The notes below the pieces were generated by a model. The model saw only the letters and a program-made list of their open reading frames with translations. It was not told the origin of the DNA and did not search any database. A stretch of 64,000 nt of DNA, taken from the NCBI GenBank assembly GCA_016714815.1, contig JADKBZ010000004.1, forward strand, positions 310,001-374,000, given 5' to 3'. Position 1 is the first letter of the stretch. Each line of letters starts with the position of its first letter. The translations under genes were made by a program, and so were the position numbers. Below, piece after piece: positions 15,595 to 24,333 of the stretch. Origin of the DNA: Holophagales bacterium (GTDB lineage: Bacteria > Acidobacteriota > Thermoanaerobaculia > UBA5066).

Positions 15595-17580
15595 ATGAGG
15601 ATGCGCGCCGTCCCGATGGCGTCTTTTCTCTTTGCGTTCCTTCTCTTCGCGTTTCCGTCGCGAGCCGCCACCTTCTACGTCCGCACCGACGGCGGCCCCC
15701 CGGACCGCTGCACGGGACTTGCCGACGCCGCTGCCCCTCCCTCCGGAACCGGCCTGCCGTGCGCCTGGGACCACCCGTTCCGCGCCCTTCCGCCCGGCGG
15801 CCCGGCCTCGATCGCCGGCGGCGACACGCTCCAGATCGGACCCGGCAGCTACATGGTCGGGTTCGGCGCCCCCGGGGCCGATACGAACCCCGGGGCCTGC
15901 ACCCAGGAGTGGACCTGGGACTGCACCCTGGGGCCGCTTCCGAGCGGGCCCGACGCCGCTCACCCGACGCGACTGGTCGGCGCCGGCGCGCTCACCGGCT
16001 GCGGCAGCCCTCCGGAGCTCTGGGGAACCGAACGGGCGAACTGGGTCGTCGACCTGTCCGGCACTTCGAACGCCGAGGTCGCCTGCCTCGTGGTGACGGA
16101 CCACTCCGGCTGCGTCGAGGGGCACACCGGTTCGCTCGCCTGCGTCCGCGACACCTATCCGCACGGCCCCTGGGCCGCGAACGGGATCCAGGCCAGGGAC
16201 TCCACGAACGTGACGCTGCGCGACCTGAACGTCCACGGCCTCGCCTCGAGGGGGATCCTCGCCGGCCGGCTGACCGACTGGACGATCGAGCGCGTCCGCG
16301 TGGCCGGGAACGGCGGCGCCGGCTGGGACGGCGACATCGACGGAACCGATTCGAACGGCGGGACGCTCCTCTTCCGGAACGTCACCGTGGAGTGGAACGG
16401 CTGCGGCGAGACCTGGCCGGAGGGGCAGCCGGCCGGCTGCTGGGGGCAGAGCGCGGGAGGCTACGGCGACGGCGTGGCCACGGGAGACACGGCGGGGAAC
16501 TGGGTCTTCGAGGACTCGCTCATCCGCTGGAACACGCAGGACGGGATCGACCTCCTCTACGCGCGGCTCGGCTCGACGATCACGATCCGCAGGACGCGCG
16601 CCGAGGGGAACGCCGGGAACCAGATCAAGACGAACGGTCCGGCGACCCTCGAGAACGTCGTCGCCGTCGGCAACTGCGGCTTCTTCACGGGGAAGCCGTT
16701 CACGCTCGACGTCGACGAGTGCCGCGCCGTCGGAAACACGCTCTCCCTCGCGCTCCGGGGCGGCGACCTCGTCACGGTGACCAGCAGCACGGTGACGGGC
16801 CAGGGAGACTGCCTCCTCATCGCCGGGTGCGACACCGAGCACTCCGCCTGCAACGGAAGCGAGCGGGTGAGGACCCGCAACGGACTCTTCGCGGGCGGCC
16901 CCGACCTGACACAGGAAGGGGACCGGACCTGCCTGATGTACCAGGAGACGTTCCCGCAGGGCGACGCCGTCTTCGACGCCGACTACCTCGTCGTGAACGA
17001 GGTGAAGGACGGCGCCTGCCCGGGAACGCACCACTCCTGCGGCGTGTCGCCCGGCCTGGTGAACGGGTCGATCTCCTCCTTCGACGGCCACCTCGTCGCG
17101 GGGAGCCCGGCCGTGAACGCCGGGACGGCGACCGGGGCGCCCGCCACGGACTTCGAGGGGACGCCGCGCGACGGGGCTCCCGACATCGGCGCCTACGAGT
17201 TCCGGGCGACCGGCCTCTCGTTCTACGCCGTCACGCCGTGCCGCATCGTCGACACCCGCGGCGCCGAAGGCCCGGCCCTCGAGCCGGCGGGGGCCCCGGA
17301 CCGTACCTTCACCCTGACGGGAGGCGCCTGCGGAGTGCCCGCCGAGGCGCGCTCCCTCTCGGTCAACGTCACCGTCACGCAACCCGCCGGCAACGGGGAC
17401 CTCGTCCTCTACCCGGCCGACCAGTCCGCACCCGTCACCTCGATCGTCAGCTTTGCCAATGGCCGGACGCGCGCGAGCAAGTCCCTCCTCCTCCTCTCGG
17501 GAGAAGGAGCCGCGAAGGCGCGCAACCGCTCCGCCGGCACGGTTCACCTGATCGTGGACGTCAACGGCTACTTCCGCTGA
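15595..17580 (+). CDS. Secreted right-handed beta-helix protein with CRIVDTR C-terminal domain
   Basis: 661 residues exported by a Sec signal peptide (cleavage near SRA-AT, residue about 23). The body has the Asn- and Gly-rich, evenly spaced turns of a parallel beta-helix (for example NVTLRDLNVHGLASRGI, NVTVEWNGCG, TRAEGNAGNQIKTNG), as in pectate-lyase-like and NosD-like folds, with many paired cysteines. About residues 540-661 form a separate C-terminal domain, from FYAVTPCRIVDTR to VDVNGYFR. The same domain ends the next gene and the four ELWxxDGT proteins. Likely a cell-surface or extracellular glycan-binding or glycan-cleaving protein; no catalytic triad is assigned. Confidence 0.78.
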   Translation: MRMRAVPMASFLFAFLLFAFPSRAATFYVRTDGGPPDRCTGLADAAAPPSGTGLPCAWDHPFRALPPGGPASIAGGDTLQIGPGSYMVGFGAPGADTNPGACTQEWTWDCTLGPLPSGPDAAHPTRLVGAGALTGCGSPPELWGTERANWVVDLSGTSNAEVACLVVTDHSGCVEGHTGSLACVRDTYPHGPWAANGIQARDSTNVTLRDLNVHGLASRGILAGRLTDWTIERVRVAGNGGAGWDGDIDGTDSNGGTLLFRNVTVEWNGCGETWPEGQPAGCWGQSAGGYGDGVATGDTAGNWVFEDSLIRWNTQDGIDLLYARLGSTITIRRTRAEGNAGNQIKTNGPATLENVVAVGNCGFFTGKPFTLDVDECRAVGNTLSLALRGGDLVTVTSSTVTGQGDCLLIAGCDTEHSACNGSERVRTRNGLFAGGPDLTQEGDRTCLMYQETFPQGDAVFDADYLVVNEVKDGACPGTHHSCGVSPGLVNGSISSFDGHLVAGSPAVNAGTATGAPATDFEGTPRDGAPDIGAYEFRATGLSFYAVTPCRIVDTRGAEGPALEPAGAPDRTFTLTGGACGVPAEARSLSVNVTVTQPAGNGDLVLYPADQSAPVTSIVSFANGRTRASKSLLLLSGEGAAKARNRSAGTVHLIVDVNGYFR

Positions 17581-17598
17581 CCGTCCCGGGGGGTCCGC

Positions 17599-19365
17599 AT
17601 GGAGACGCAAACGACCCGGAAGAAGAACCCTCCCCCGCTTGCCGCCGCCCTTCCCGCCGCCGCTCTCCTCGCGGCCGTCTTCTCGCTTCCGGCGCCGGGC
17701 GTCCCCGCCACGTACTACGTGTCGCCCTCGGGCGCCGACGCCGGCCCGGGAACGGTCACGGAGCCGTGGAGGACGATCGGGAAAGCCGCCACAACGCTGG
17801 CGCCGGGGGACACGGTCCTGATCCGGGCGGGCACCTACGCCGAGCAGGTCCAGGTGGCCGTCTCGGGAATGGCCGGCGCCGAGGTCACGTTCGCCGCCTA
17901 CCCCGGCGAGAGCCCGGTCCTCGACGGCACCGGCGTCGTCGTGTCGACGGGCGACCTGGCGGGGCTCTTCGAGGTGGTCCAGCGGTCGTGGGTCCGCGTC
18001 CGGGGCCTGAGGGTGCAGCACGCCGGGCCGGGCGAGCTGACCGCGGGTTTCCTCGTCGAGGACTCCTCGCACGTGACGGTCGAGTCGTGCTCCACGTTCG
18101 ACACGGTCTCCTCCGGGATCGGGGTCTGGGGAGGGTCGGACGTGACGCTCGCCGGCAATGACGTCGCCTTCGCCTGCACGGGACCGATGCAGGAGTCGAT
18201 CTCGGTCGGGGGAACGACCGGCTTCGAGCTGCGCGGCAACGTCGTCCGCGACGGCCCCCCGATGCCCGCCGGGAAAGAGGGAATCTGCATCAAGGACGGC
18301 GCCAGCACCGGAATGGTCCACCACAACCAGGTCAGCGGGCTGCACGAGAAGGTGGGCCTCTACTTCGACGCGTGGGACAAGCACACGTTCGACATCGACG
18401 TCCACGGCAACCGGATCTGGGCGATCGAGGGGGCCGACGGCATCGCCCTGGCCTCCGAGATGGGTGGCCTCCTCGAGAACATCCGGGTTCACGACAACGT
18501 CTCGTTCGACAACGGCTTCTACGGGATCTCGGTCGGCGTGAACGGGACCTCGCCGACCCACCCGATGAGCGGGATCGTCATCGTCAACAACACCGCCGTC
18601 GGAAACGGGACGACCGGCTGGGGAGGCGGCATCACGGTCTACAACCCGGGAGCGTCGAACGTGATCGTCCGCAACAACGTCGTGAACGCCAACGCCGCGT
18701 TCCAGATCGCCGTCTCGGCCGACGTCCCCGCAGGCGCCGTTACGGTCGACCACAACCTCGTCCACCCGTTCCTCGGCACAGAGCCCGACGAGATCCGGGG
18801 GACGGACTACGTGGAGGCCGATCCCCTCTTCGTCAGCGCGGCGGCCCACGACTATCACCTCCTGGCGGCCTCCCCCGCGATCGACCACGGCAACCGGGCG
18901 CTGGCGCCGACAGCAGACGCGGACGGCCTGCTGCGCCCGCAGGGAGCCGGCGTCGACCTCGGCGCCTACGAGTGCCCGGCTCCCCTTCGTCTCCACGTCC
19001 TGGCGCCGTGCCGGATCGTCGACACGCGGGATCTCCCGGAGGGGCCCGTCGCCGGACCCGCCATTCAGCCCGCCGGGAGCGCCGACAGGGCCTTCGTCCT
19101 GACGGGGGGGCCCTGCGCGGTCCCCTCGGACGCCCGGGCGCTGTCGGTGAACGTGACGGTCACGCAGCCCCAGGCGGCGGGGACGGTCCTCGTCTACCCC
19201 TCGGGCCTCGAACTCCCAACGACGGGGACGGTGACCTTCGCGGCGGGACGGACGCGCGCCAACAACGCGGTCCTCGGGCTCTCGGCGGCCGGGGAGGTGC
19301 AGGTCCACAACACCTCCGGCGGGACGGTCCACCTCATCGTCGACGTGAACGGCTCCTTCCGCTGA
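17599..19365 (+). CDS. Second secreted beta-helix protein with CRIVDTR C-terminal domain
   Basis: 588 residues: N-terminal signal peptide, then TYYVSPSGADAGPGTVTEPWRTIGKA, the usual opening of DUF1565/right-handed beta-helix surface proteins. Coils follow with regularly spaced Asn (NDVAFACTG, GNVVRDG, NNTAVGNGTTGWGGGI, NNVVNANAAFQ). The last 120 residues repeat the CRIVDTR...VDVNGSFR domain of the upstream gene. It lies 18 nt after that gene, so both are probably on one transcript. The body is closer to polysaccharide-lyase-like helices than the first protein. Substrate unknown. Confidence 0.8.
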   Translation: METQTTRKKNPPPLAAALPAAALLAAVFSLPAPGVPATYYVSPSGADAGPGTVTEPWRTIGKAATTLAPGDTVLIRAGTYAEQVQVAVSGMAGAEVTFAAYPGESPVLDGTGVVVSTGDLAGLFEVVQRSWVRVRGLRVQHAGPGELTAGFLVEDSSHVTVESCSTFDTVSSGIGVWGGSDVTLAGNDVAFACTGPMQESISVGGTTGFELRGNVVRDGPPMPAGKEGICIKDGASTGMVHHNQVSGLHEKVGLYFDAWDKHTFDIDVHGNRIWAIEGADGIALASEMGGLLENIRVHDNVSFDNGFYGISVGVNGTSPTHPMSGIVIVNNTAVGNGTTGWGGGITVYNPGASNVIVRNNVVNANAAFQIAVSADVPAGAVTVDHNLVHPFLGTEPDEIRGTDYVEADPLFVSAAAHDYHLLAASPAIDHGNRALAPTADADGLLRPQGAGVDLGAYECPAPLRLHVLAPCRIVDTRDLPEGPVAGPAIQPAGSADRAFVLTGGPCAVPSDARALSVNVTVTQPQAAGTVLVYPSGLELPTTGTVTFAAGRTRANNAVLGLSAAGEVQVHNTSGGTVHLIVDVNGSFR

Positions 19366-19384
19366 GGCGGCGGCGGGCGCCGCC
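19366..19384. terminator. GC-rich hairpin between convergent genes
   Basis: GGCGGCG / CGCCGCC, 7 bp with a 5-nt loop, immediately after the TGA at 19363-19365. It lacks a T-tract; likely a shared terminator for the convergent pair. Confidence 0.35.
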
Positions 19385-19437
19385 GCGCGAGGACGTCGAG
19401 GCCGACCGCCACGATCAGGACGGCGAGAAGGAGCACG

Positions 19438-20343
19438 TCACCGCCCCACCGGGGGGACGGGCCATCGGGGAGACTCCCGCGCCAGACGTTCGAGGTCGAA
19501 GCCGAGGCGCCGCTCCGACGTGATCTGCGCCGCGCGGGCCGCGAGCTCCTTCGCGTCCGGAGCCGCGCCCCCGGCGATCGCGACGAGATTGGCGGCGTTC
19601 GGGACGAGGAACGCCTCGACGGAAGGAAACTCCCCCCGCATCGTCGAGAGGAGCGTATTCACCGACGGGGCGAGCACCGGCGAGGCCAGGTTCGCGACGA
19701 CGACGCCGCCAGGCACGACGAGGCCCCGAAGGGCCCGAAAGAACCCGGGCGTGGCGAGCTGCGGCGGAGGTTCGGGACCGAAGCAGGCATCGAGGACCAC
19801 CAGGTCGTACGGGACGTGCCGTCGACGCACGAAGTCCGCTGCGTCGCCAACGAAGACCCTCAGGCGGGGCCCGGCCTGGAAGCGGAAGTAGCGCTCGGCG
19901 AGAGTCGGGACCTCGGGATCGATCTCGACGACGTCGATCTCCGCTGCCGGAAAACGCTCCGAGACGAAGCGCGGCATCGATCCCGCACCGAGCCCGAGGA
20001 AAAGAACGCGCTGGGGAGGCCGGCCGAGAAAGGCCAGGGACAGGAGAGCGCTCCTGGCGTAGTCGAGAACGAGCGCGGAGGGATCCGAGAGCGACATCGC
20101 ACCCTGCACGAACGTGCACTCCCGGTCGCAGAGAAGCCTCTCGCCGCGTGCCGGCTCCTCGTCGACGCGCAGGACCTGGAACGGCGTCTCCTTCAGGGCG
20201 AGCGTGACGCGGGGGCCGGCGCCGGCCCGGGCCGGAGGGCCCTCGGCCTGGGCCGTGGAGGCGAGAGCCAGCGCCGCCAGGACGACCGCGAGGAGCCGCC
20301 ACGGGAGCCGGGGCGACGTGATGCGACGGACGGGCGCCGTCAT
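19438..20343 (-). CDS. Spermidine-synthase-fold protein with a signal peptide
   Basis: 301 residues with the Rossmann-like methyltransferase fold of spermidine/spermine synthases: LFLGLGAGSMPRF (glycine-rich loop), VVEIDPEV (acidic ribose-binding residue), FVGDAADFVRR, then YDLVVLDACFGPEPPPQLATPGFFRALRGLVVPGGVVVANL. Unlike classic SpeE it begins with an apparent Sec signal or anchor (WRLLAVVLAALALASTAQA, about 15-33), so the domain would be periplasmic. The start ATG overlaps the stop of the secreted-protein gene (ATGA), so it is co-translated from the sigma-54 promoter. The real substrate is unclear; many such proteins are not polyamine synthases. Confidence 0.75.
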   Translation of the reverse strand: MTAPVRRITSPRLPWRLLAVVLAALALASTAQAEGPPARAGAGPRVTLALKETPFQVLRVDEEPARGERLLCDRECTFVQGAMSLSDPSALVLDYARSALLSLAFLGRPPQRVLFLGLGAGSMPRFVSERFPAAEIDVVEIDPEVPTLAERYFRFQAGPRLRVFVGDAADFVRRRHVPYDLVVLDACFGPEPPPQLATPGFFRALRGLVVPGGVVVANLASPVLAPSVNTLLSTMRGEFPSVEAFLVPNAANLVAIAGGAAPDAKELAARAAQITSERRLGFDLERLARESPRWPVPPVGR

Positions 20344-22724
20344 TCCAGCGCCATCGGGACGTAGGCGCCGTCTCCGGAGCGCTGACCCGGCTGGCCCCCG
20401 TCGTTGACGACGGCGTAGGCGACGAACGGCGACGTTCCCGAGACGAGCGTCACGCGGGCGTACGCCGAGGAGGTGCCGGGAGCGTAGCGCTCCAGCACCC
20501 GGTCGATCTGGCCCCAGGCGCCCGGAGCCAGGGTGGTCTCGGACCCTTCGATCGTCCCGACAGGAGCTCCGTCCAGGGCGCGGAAGAGCTCGACGCGGAG
20601 ACGAATCGCGCTCCCGGAAGGATCCGCGTTCACGAACGCGAGGTTGGAACGGTTCGTCCCGTCCTGCAGGAGACCGTAGACCCACGCGGGCGTCGTGGCG
20701 GTGTCGCGACGCGGGAGCGCCGTCTGAAAAAGCCCGTAGCGCCCCTTGACGCTTCCCGCCGCGGAGGTCCGTCCGCTCACGACGACGCCGTCGAGGCTCC
20801 CGATCCCCGTCGGCTTCACGAAGAGGGCACCGGCGTACGTCGGACCGACGCCGCCGACGCCGGAGACCCCGCGCCGCCGCAGGTCGTCGACGAAGGACGG
20901 GACGATCTTCTGCTGGAACGGCGCGAGCGTCACCAGGTCGCGGACCGTCCCGCCGGGTGTGCTGCCGAAAGTCGTCACCCAGGCCAGGTCGAGGACCCGT
21001 TCCTCGGAGGAGGTGTTCGTGAAGACGACCTCGGTGGTGAACGGAGCGGCCGAGGCGGTCTCGACGACGACCGGCAGGACGAGCGCCTGGTTGAGGTAGA
21101 GGGAGCCGTCGGACACCGGAAAGAGGAAGGACCCGTCCGAGCTCCCCTGGTCGTTGACGACGCCGTAGGCGTAGAAGGGGGCAGAGCCGGCGAGCGGCTC
21201 GACTCGAACCGTGACGTTCGGGTCGGTCAGCGTGAGGCGCGCGCGGGAGACGACGTCGTCGAGCGTGTACTGTCGGAAGCCCCCCGGCCCGAGCGGATCG
21301 GCCTCGAACGAGCCGGTCGCGACGGCCGCCGGAGACCACGAGGTGACGACGACCTTCAGGCGGGCGTCCTTCGAGGTCGAGCCGTTGACGATCGCCACGT
21401 TCGAGCGGTCCGCGGCGCTCGAGCGGAGGCCGGTCAGCGTCACGGCCGTGTCGAAGAGCCCCGTGTCGGGCAGCGCCGGGTAGGCGAGGCCGGCCCGCCC
21501 CTCCGGGACCGGCGTCGTCGTCCGGGCGGTCACGGCGACCTCGCCCGGCTGCGGCCCGGAGACGTCGAGCCGGAGCGTTCCGAGGAAGCGGCCCGAGGCC
21601 GGGAGGGGAACACCGAGCGACCGGAGCCAGGAGATGGCGTCCGGGACCGTCGTCTGCCGGCGGGCCTCGAGAGAGGTCGCCGCCGTCCCGCTCCCGCCAC
21701 CCGCCGAAGCGGTGTAGGTGAGCGTCAGCGAGGCGGCCGTGGCCGACCGGTTCGAGAGGGTCAGCTCGGTCGTGAAGAACGAGCCCTGCTGGCCGTCCAT
21801 CGAGAGGACGACCGGCACCAGCAGGGGCGTCGAGGCGCCGGGGTCGGGCTGGAACGTCTCGGAGACGAGGGAGGGCGTGAGGCGCAGCTGCTGGAGCAGG
21901 TGGGAAACGGGGTTCATCCACTTCGCGAGAAACGTCCGAACATGGGTCCGCGAGAGGCCACCGACGCGGCTCGCGAGCGGCAGGCACTCCAGCTCGTACG
22001 AGTAGCCACCCATGTCCGAGCCCCCCTCGAAATCGAGGAAGTAGTCCCCCCAGTAGAGCCCGCGGGATCGGTCGGCGCCGACGAGCTCGCCCATCCGGTA
22101 TCGGGCGTCGGGGCCGAGGTCCAGCGCCACCCGGGGAAGCGCCGGGAACGAGAACCACGCCGACCCTTCTAGGAACGCGGTCGTCGCCGGAAGCGGGTCC
22201 TGGACGTAGACGTCGAAGTAGGCCTTCGAAAGCCCGTTGCCTGTCCCGCGCGACCTGAGGATGGCGATCCGTCCCGACCCGTCGCCCACCTCGTACTCGA
22301 CCGCCTCCCACCGGAACGTCCCGTCGCCCGCGGCGCTCCTCCGAGAGTACGTGTAGATCCGCCTCGTCACGGTCACTCCGGAGAGGCTCTCCACGACGCC
22401 GAGCGGAGCCGTACCGGAGACGTTGCGGGTCTCGTACTCCAGGAGCCGCAGGTTCGTGTGCAGGTCCACGAAATACATGTGCGCCGCTGTGTCGTTCGTC
22501 ATCAGCTTCTCGCCGTTCCAGAAGAACGTCCCCCTGGCTCCAGGGAGGTTCGAGATCGGGTGCTGGTCCGTCCCCGCGATTTCCCCGCGCCCCTGGGTCA
22601 TGACCTTGATGACCGTCGTCCCGCCCGTTGCGGGATGGGTCCACGGCAGGAGCGCCGCGAGCGCCGTCAGGAGCGGGAGGATGAGGCGGACGAACGAGAC
22701 GGGAGAGGACGGGTTGCGGTGCAT
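20340..22724 (-). CDS. Large secreted protein with repeated beta-sandwich-like modules
   Basis: 794 residues. The start is the ATG at 22724, which has GGAGG four bases upstream and a signal peptide right behind it (VRLILPLLTALAALLPWTHPATG). The frame is open 54 codons further but that stretch overlaps the promoter. The mature protein holds several 90-120-residue units with a common pattern, 'FTTELTLSNRSATAASLTLTYTA' and 'FTTEVVFTNTSSEERVLDLAW', each followed by a helix like 'VPDAISWLRSLG' or 'VPSFVDDLRRRG'. The unit recurs in the 47607-50693 protein. No named domain recognised. A sigma-54 promoter lies just upstream. Probably an extracellular structural or adhesion protein. Confidence 0.7.
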   Translation of the reverse strand: MHRNPSSPVSFVRLILPLLTALAALLPWTHPATGGTTVIKVMTQGRGEIAGTDQHPISNLPGARGTFFWNGEKLMTNDTAAHMYFVDLHTNLRLLEYETRNVSGTAPLGVVESLSGVTVTRRIYTYSRRSAAGDGTFRWEAVEYEVGDGSGRIAILRSRGTGNGLSKAYFDVYVQDPLPATTAFLEGSAWFSFPALPRVALDLGPDARYRMGELVGADRSRGLYWGDYFLDFEGGSDMGGYSYELECLPLASRVGGLSRTHVRTFLAKWMNPVSHLLQQLRLTPSLVSETFQPDPGASTPLLVPVVLSMDGQQGSFFTTELTLSNRSATAASLTLTYTASAGGGSGTAATSLEARRQTTVPDAISWLRSLGVPLPASGRFLGTLRLDVSGPQPGEVAVTARTTTPVPEGRAGLAYPALPDTGLFDTAVTLTGLRSSAADRSNVAIVNGSTSKDARLKVVVTSWSPAAVATGSFEADPLGPGGFRQYTLDDVVSRARLTLTDPNVTVRVEPLAGSAPFYAYGVVNDQGSSDGSFLFPVSDGSLYLNQALVLPVVVETASAAPFTTEVVFTNTSSEERVLDLAWVTTFGSTPGGTVRDLVTLAPFQQKIVPSFVDDLRRRGVSGVGGVGPTYAGALFVKPTGIGSLDGVVVSGRTSAAGSVKGRYGLFQTALPRRDTATTPAWVYGLLQDGTNRSNLAFVNADPSGSAIRLRVELFRALDGAPVGTIEGSETTLAPGAWGQIDRVLERYAPGTSSAYARVTLVSGTSPFVAYAVVNDGGQPGQRSGDGAYVPMALE

Positions 22725-22749
22725 GCGGCCTCCGTTTCGCCGGAAGGAC

Positions 22750-22765
22750 TGCAAGCGAAGGGCCA
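22750..22765 (-). promoter_or_regulatory. Sigma-54 (-24/-12) promoter
   Basis: Minus-strand TGGCCCTTCGCTTGCA matches the consensus TGGCAC-N5-TTGCA with exact GG-GC spacing and a single change (A to C). The predicted transcript begins near 22739, about 15 nt before the ATG at 22724 and just upstream of the GGAGG. The gene upstream encodes a sigma-54-dependent activator. Confidence 0.75.
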
Positions 22766-22807
22766 GTCGTGCCGTGGCCGGAAACCTCGGTTTCGCGCGG
22801 CGGTCGA

Positions 22808-22819
22808 GCCCGTACGGGC
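22808..22819. promoter_or_regulatory. 12-bp palindrome upstream of the sigma-54 promoter
   Basis: GCCCGTACGGGC, perfect dyad, centred about 50 nt upstream of the -24 element; CCGTAC recurs near 22900. Candidate activator site. Confidence 0.35.
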
Positions 22820-22869
22820 GCTCCGCAGCTCCGCGCGCCGGCAGCGAGCGGCACGTCCCGGTGATCGCC

Positions 22870-22885
22870 TGCACTCCGGCGTGCA
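22870..22885. promoter_or_regulatory. Inverted repeat TGCAC-N6-GTGCA, candidate enhancer
   Basis: A perfect 5-bp dyad about 110-120 nt upstream of the -24/-12 promoter, the usual distance for activator enhancers. It could bind the response regulator encoded next door; not proven by sequence. Confidence 0.4.
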
Positions 22886-22929
22886 CACCGGCACCATCCC
22901 GTACAGGAGCTCGGCCGGAAGGCCGGCCG

Positions 22930-24333
22930 TCAGAGACGGCGCCCGGTGAGCCCGTGCTCCTCGAGCCTCGCCTCCAGGATCCGGCGGCTCGTCCCGAGGC
23001 GGGCGGCGACCTCCGCGTGCGGCAGCTCCGGCCACTCGGCGAGAGCCCGTGCGAGGAGGTCTCGCTCGGCGGCCTTGAACGACGTCTCCAGCGCCGGCAG
23101 CCCGTCGCGAAGCGGAAGCGACCGGGGAACCGCGGGCCCTCCGGCCGCGGGCGGAAGGACGAACGCCTCCGGCCCGATCGGCTCGCCCGGCGCTCCCGCG
23201 CCCAGGACGACGGCCCGCTCCAGCAGGTTCTCGAGCTCGCGGACGTTGCCCGGAAAGGAGTGCGCCGCGAGGCGCTCGAGCGCCCCGACCGAGAGACCGG
23301 GCCGGGCGCGCCCGAGGCGCCGGGCGAGCTTGCCGAGGAGGTGGGCCGCGAGCAGAGGGAGGTCTTCCATCCGCTCCCGGAGCGGGACGACGTGGACCGG
23401 AATCGTGTTCAGCCGGTGAAAGAGGTCGGGGCGGAAGAGGCCTGCCGACATCGCCTCCTCCAGCGGCCGGTGCGTCGCGGCGACGACCCGCACGTCGGCC
23501 GCGCGCTCGCGCGTTCCCCCGACACGCCGGAAGCTGCGGTCCTGCAGGAAGCGGAGGAGCTTGGGCTGCAGCTCGCCCGGCATGTCCCCGACCTCGTCGA
23601 GGAAGAGCGTCCCGCCGTCGGCCTCCTCGACCCGCCCCGCGCGCGGGGACCCCGCGCCGGTGAAGGCGCCGCGCTCGTGCCCGAAGAGCTCGCTCTCGAA
23701 GAGCTCGCGCGGGATCGCCGTGCAGTTCACCACGACGAACGGCCGCCCGGCCCGCGGTCCGCCGCGGTGAACGAGCCTGGCGACGAGCTCCTTTCCGGTG
23801 CCGGTCTCGCCGCGAACGAGGACGGTGGAGTCGACGAGGGCGAGCCGGCCCACGACGTCGCAGAGCGCCCGCATCGGCGCGCTCTCGCCGACGAGCAGGT
23901 CGAAGCTCTCCGGGTCGCCCGCCCGCTCGCGGAGCCCCCGCACCTCCCCCGCGAGGCGCGCCGACTCGAGGGCCCGCTCCACCTGGAGGATCAGCTCGTC
24001 CGGGTCGACCGGCTTCGTCAGGTACTGCGAGGCGCCGAGCTTCATCGCCTCCACCGCCGAGCGGACCGAGCCGAACGCCGTCATCAGGAGGACGGGAAGC
24101 TCCGGCCGGAGAGCCCGCGCCTCGCGCAGGAGGAAGAGCCCGTCCCCGCCCGGCATCGAGAGGTCGGTGAGGAGGACGTCGAACGGGGCGGCGCGAAGCC
24201 GCTCGAGGGCGAGCGGCGCCGACGGGACCGTCTCGACGCTCCACCCCTTCTCGTCCTCCAGCAGGACCTGGATCGTCCGGAGGAGCCCGGGATCGTCGTC
24301 GACGAGGAGGACGCGGGGAGACGCGGCGTTCAC
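22930..24333 (-). CDS. Sigma-54-dependent response regulator (NtrC family)
   Basis: Transcription activator that hydrolyses ATP to open sigma-54 promoters. 467 residues from a GTG that overlaps the upstream kinase stop. Receiver domain (1-120) with VLLVDDDPG, phospho-acceptor Asp in DVLLTDLSMPGGDG and Lys in LTKPVDPD; AAA+ domain (about 145-370) with Walker A GETGTGKE, the sigma-54 contact loop GAFTGA and the Walker B-type GTLFLDEVGDM; C-terminal Fis-type helix-turn-helix (about 420-465, AEVAARLGTSRRILEARL). All key motifs are intact. Its likely target is the -24/-12 promoter at 22750. Confidence 0.93.
   Translation of the reverse strand: MNAASPRVLLVDDDPGLLRTIQVLLEDEKGWSVETVPSAPLALERLRAAPFDVLLTDLSMPGGDGLFLLREARALRPELPVLLMTAFGSVRSAVEAMKLGASQYLTKPVDPDELILQVERALESARLAGEVRGLRERAGDPESFDLLVGESAPMRALCDVVGRLALVDSTVLVRGETGTGKELVARLVHRGGPRAGRPFVVVNCTAIPRELFESELFGHERGAFTGAGSPRAGRVEEADGGTLFLDEVGDMPGELQPKLLRFLQDRSFRRVGGTRERAADVRVVAATHRPLEEAMSAGLFRPDLFHRLNTIPVHVVPLRERMEDLPLLAAHLLGKLARRLGRARPGLSVGALERLAAHSFPGNVRELENLLERAVVLGAGAPGEPIGPEAFVLPPAAGGPAVPRSLPLRDGLPALETSFKAAERDLLARALAEWPELPHAEVAARLGTSRRILEARLEEHGLTGRRL

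Noticed and set aside
15580..19332. A 1250-codon open frame on the minus strand
   Set aside because: It is antisense to two clear secreted beta-helix genes, is Arg/Gly/Asp-rich with no domains, and reflects the high GC at third codon positions.
19194..19436. Small minus-strand ORF opening with a hydrophobic helix (LLLAVLIVAVGLDVLARRR)
   Set aside because: Only its first 23 codons lie outside the beta-helix gene; the rest is antisense to it. Could be a remnant of a membrane tail, but too weak to call.
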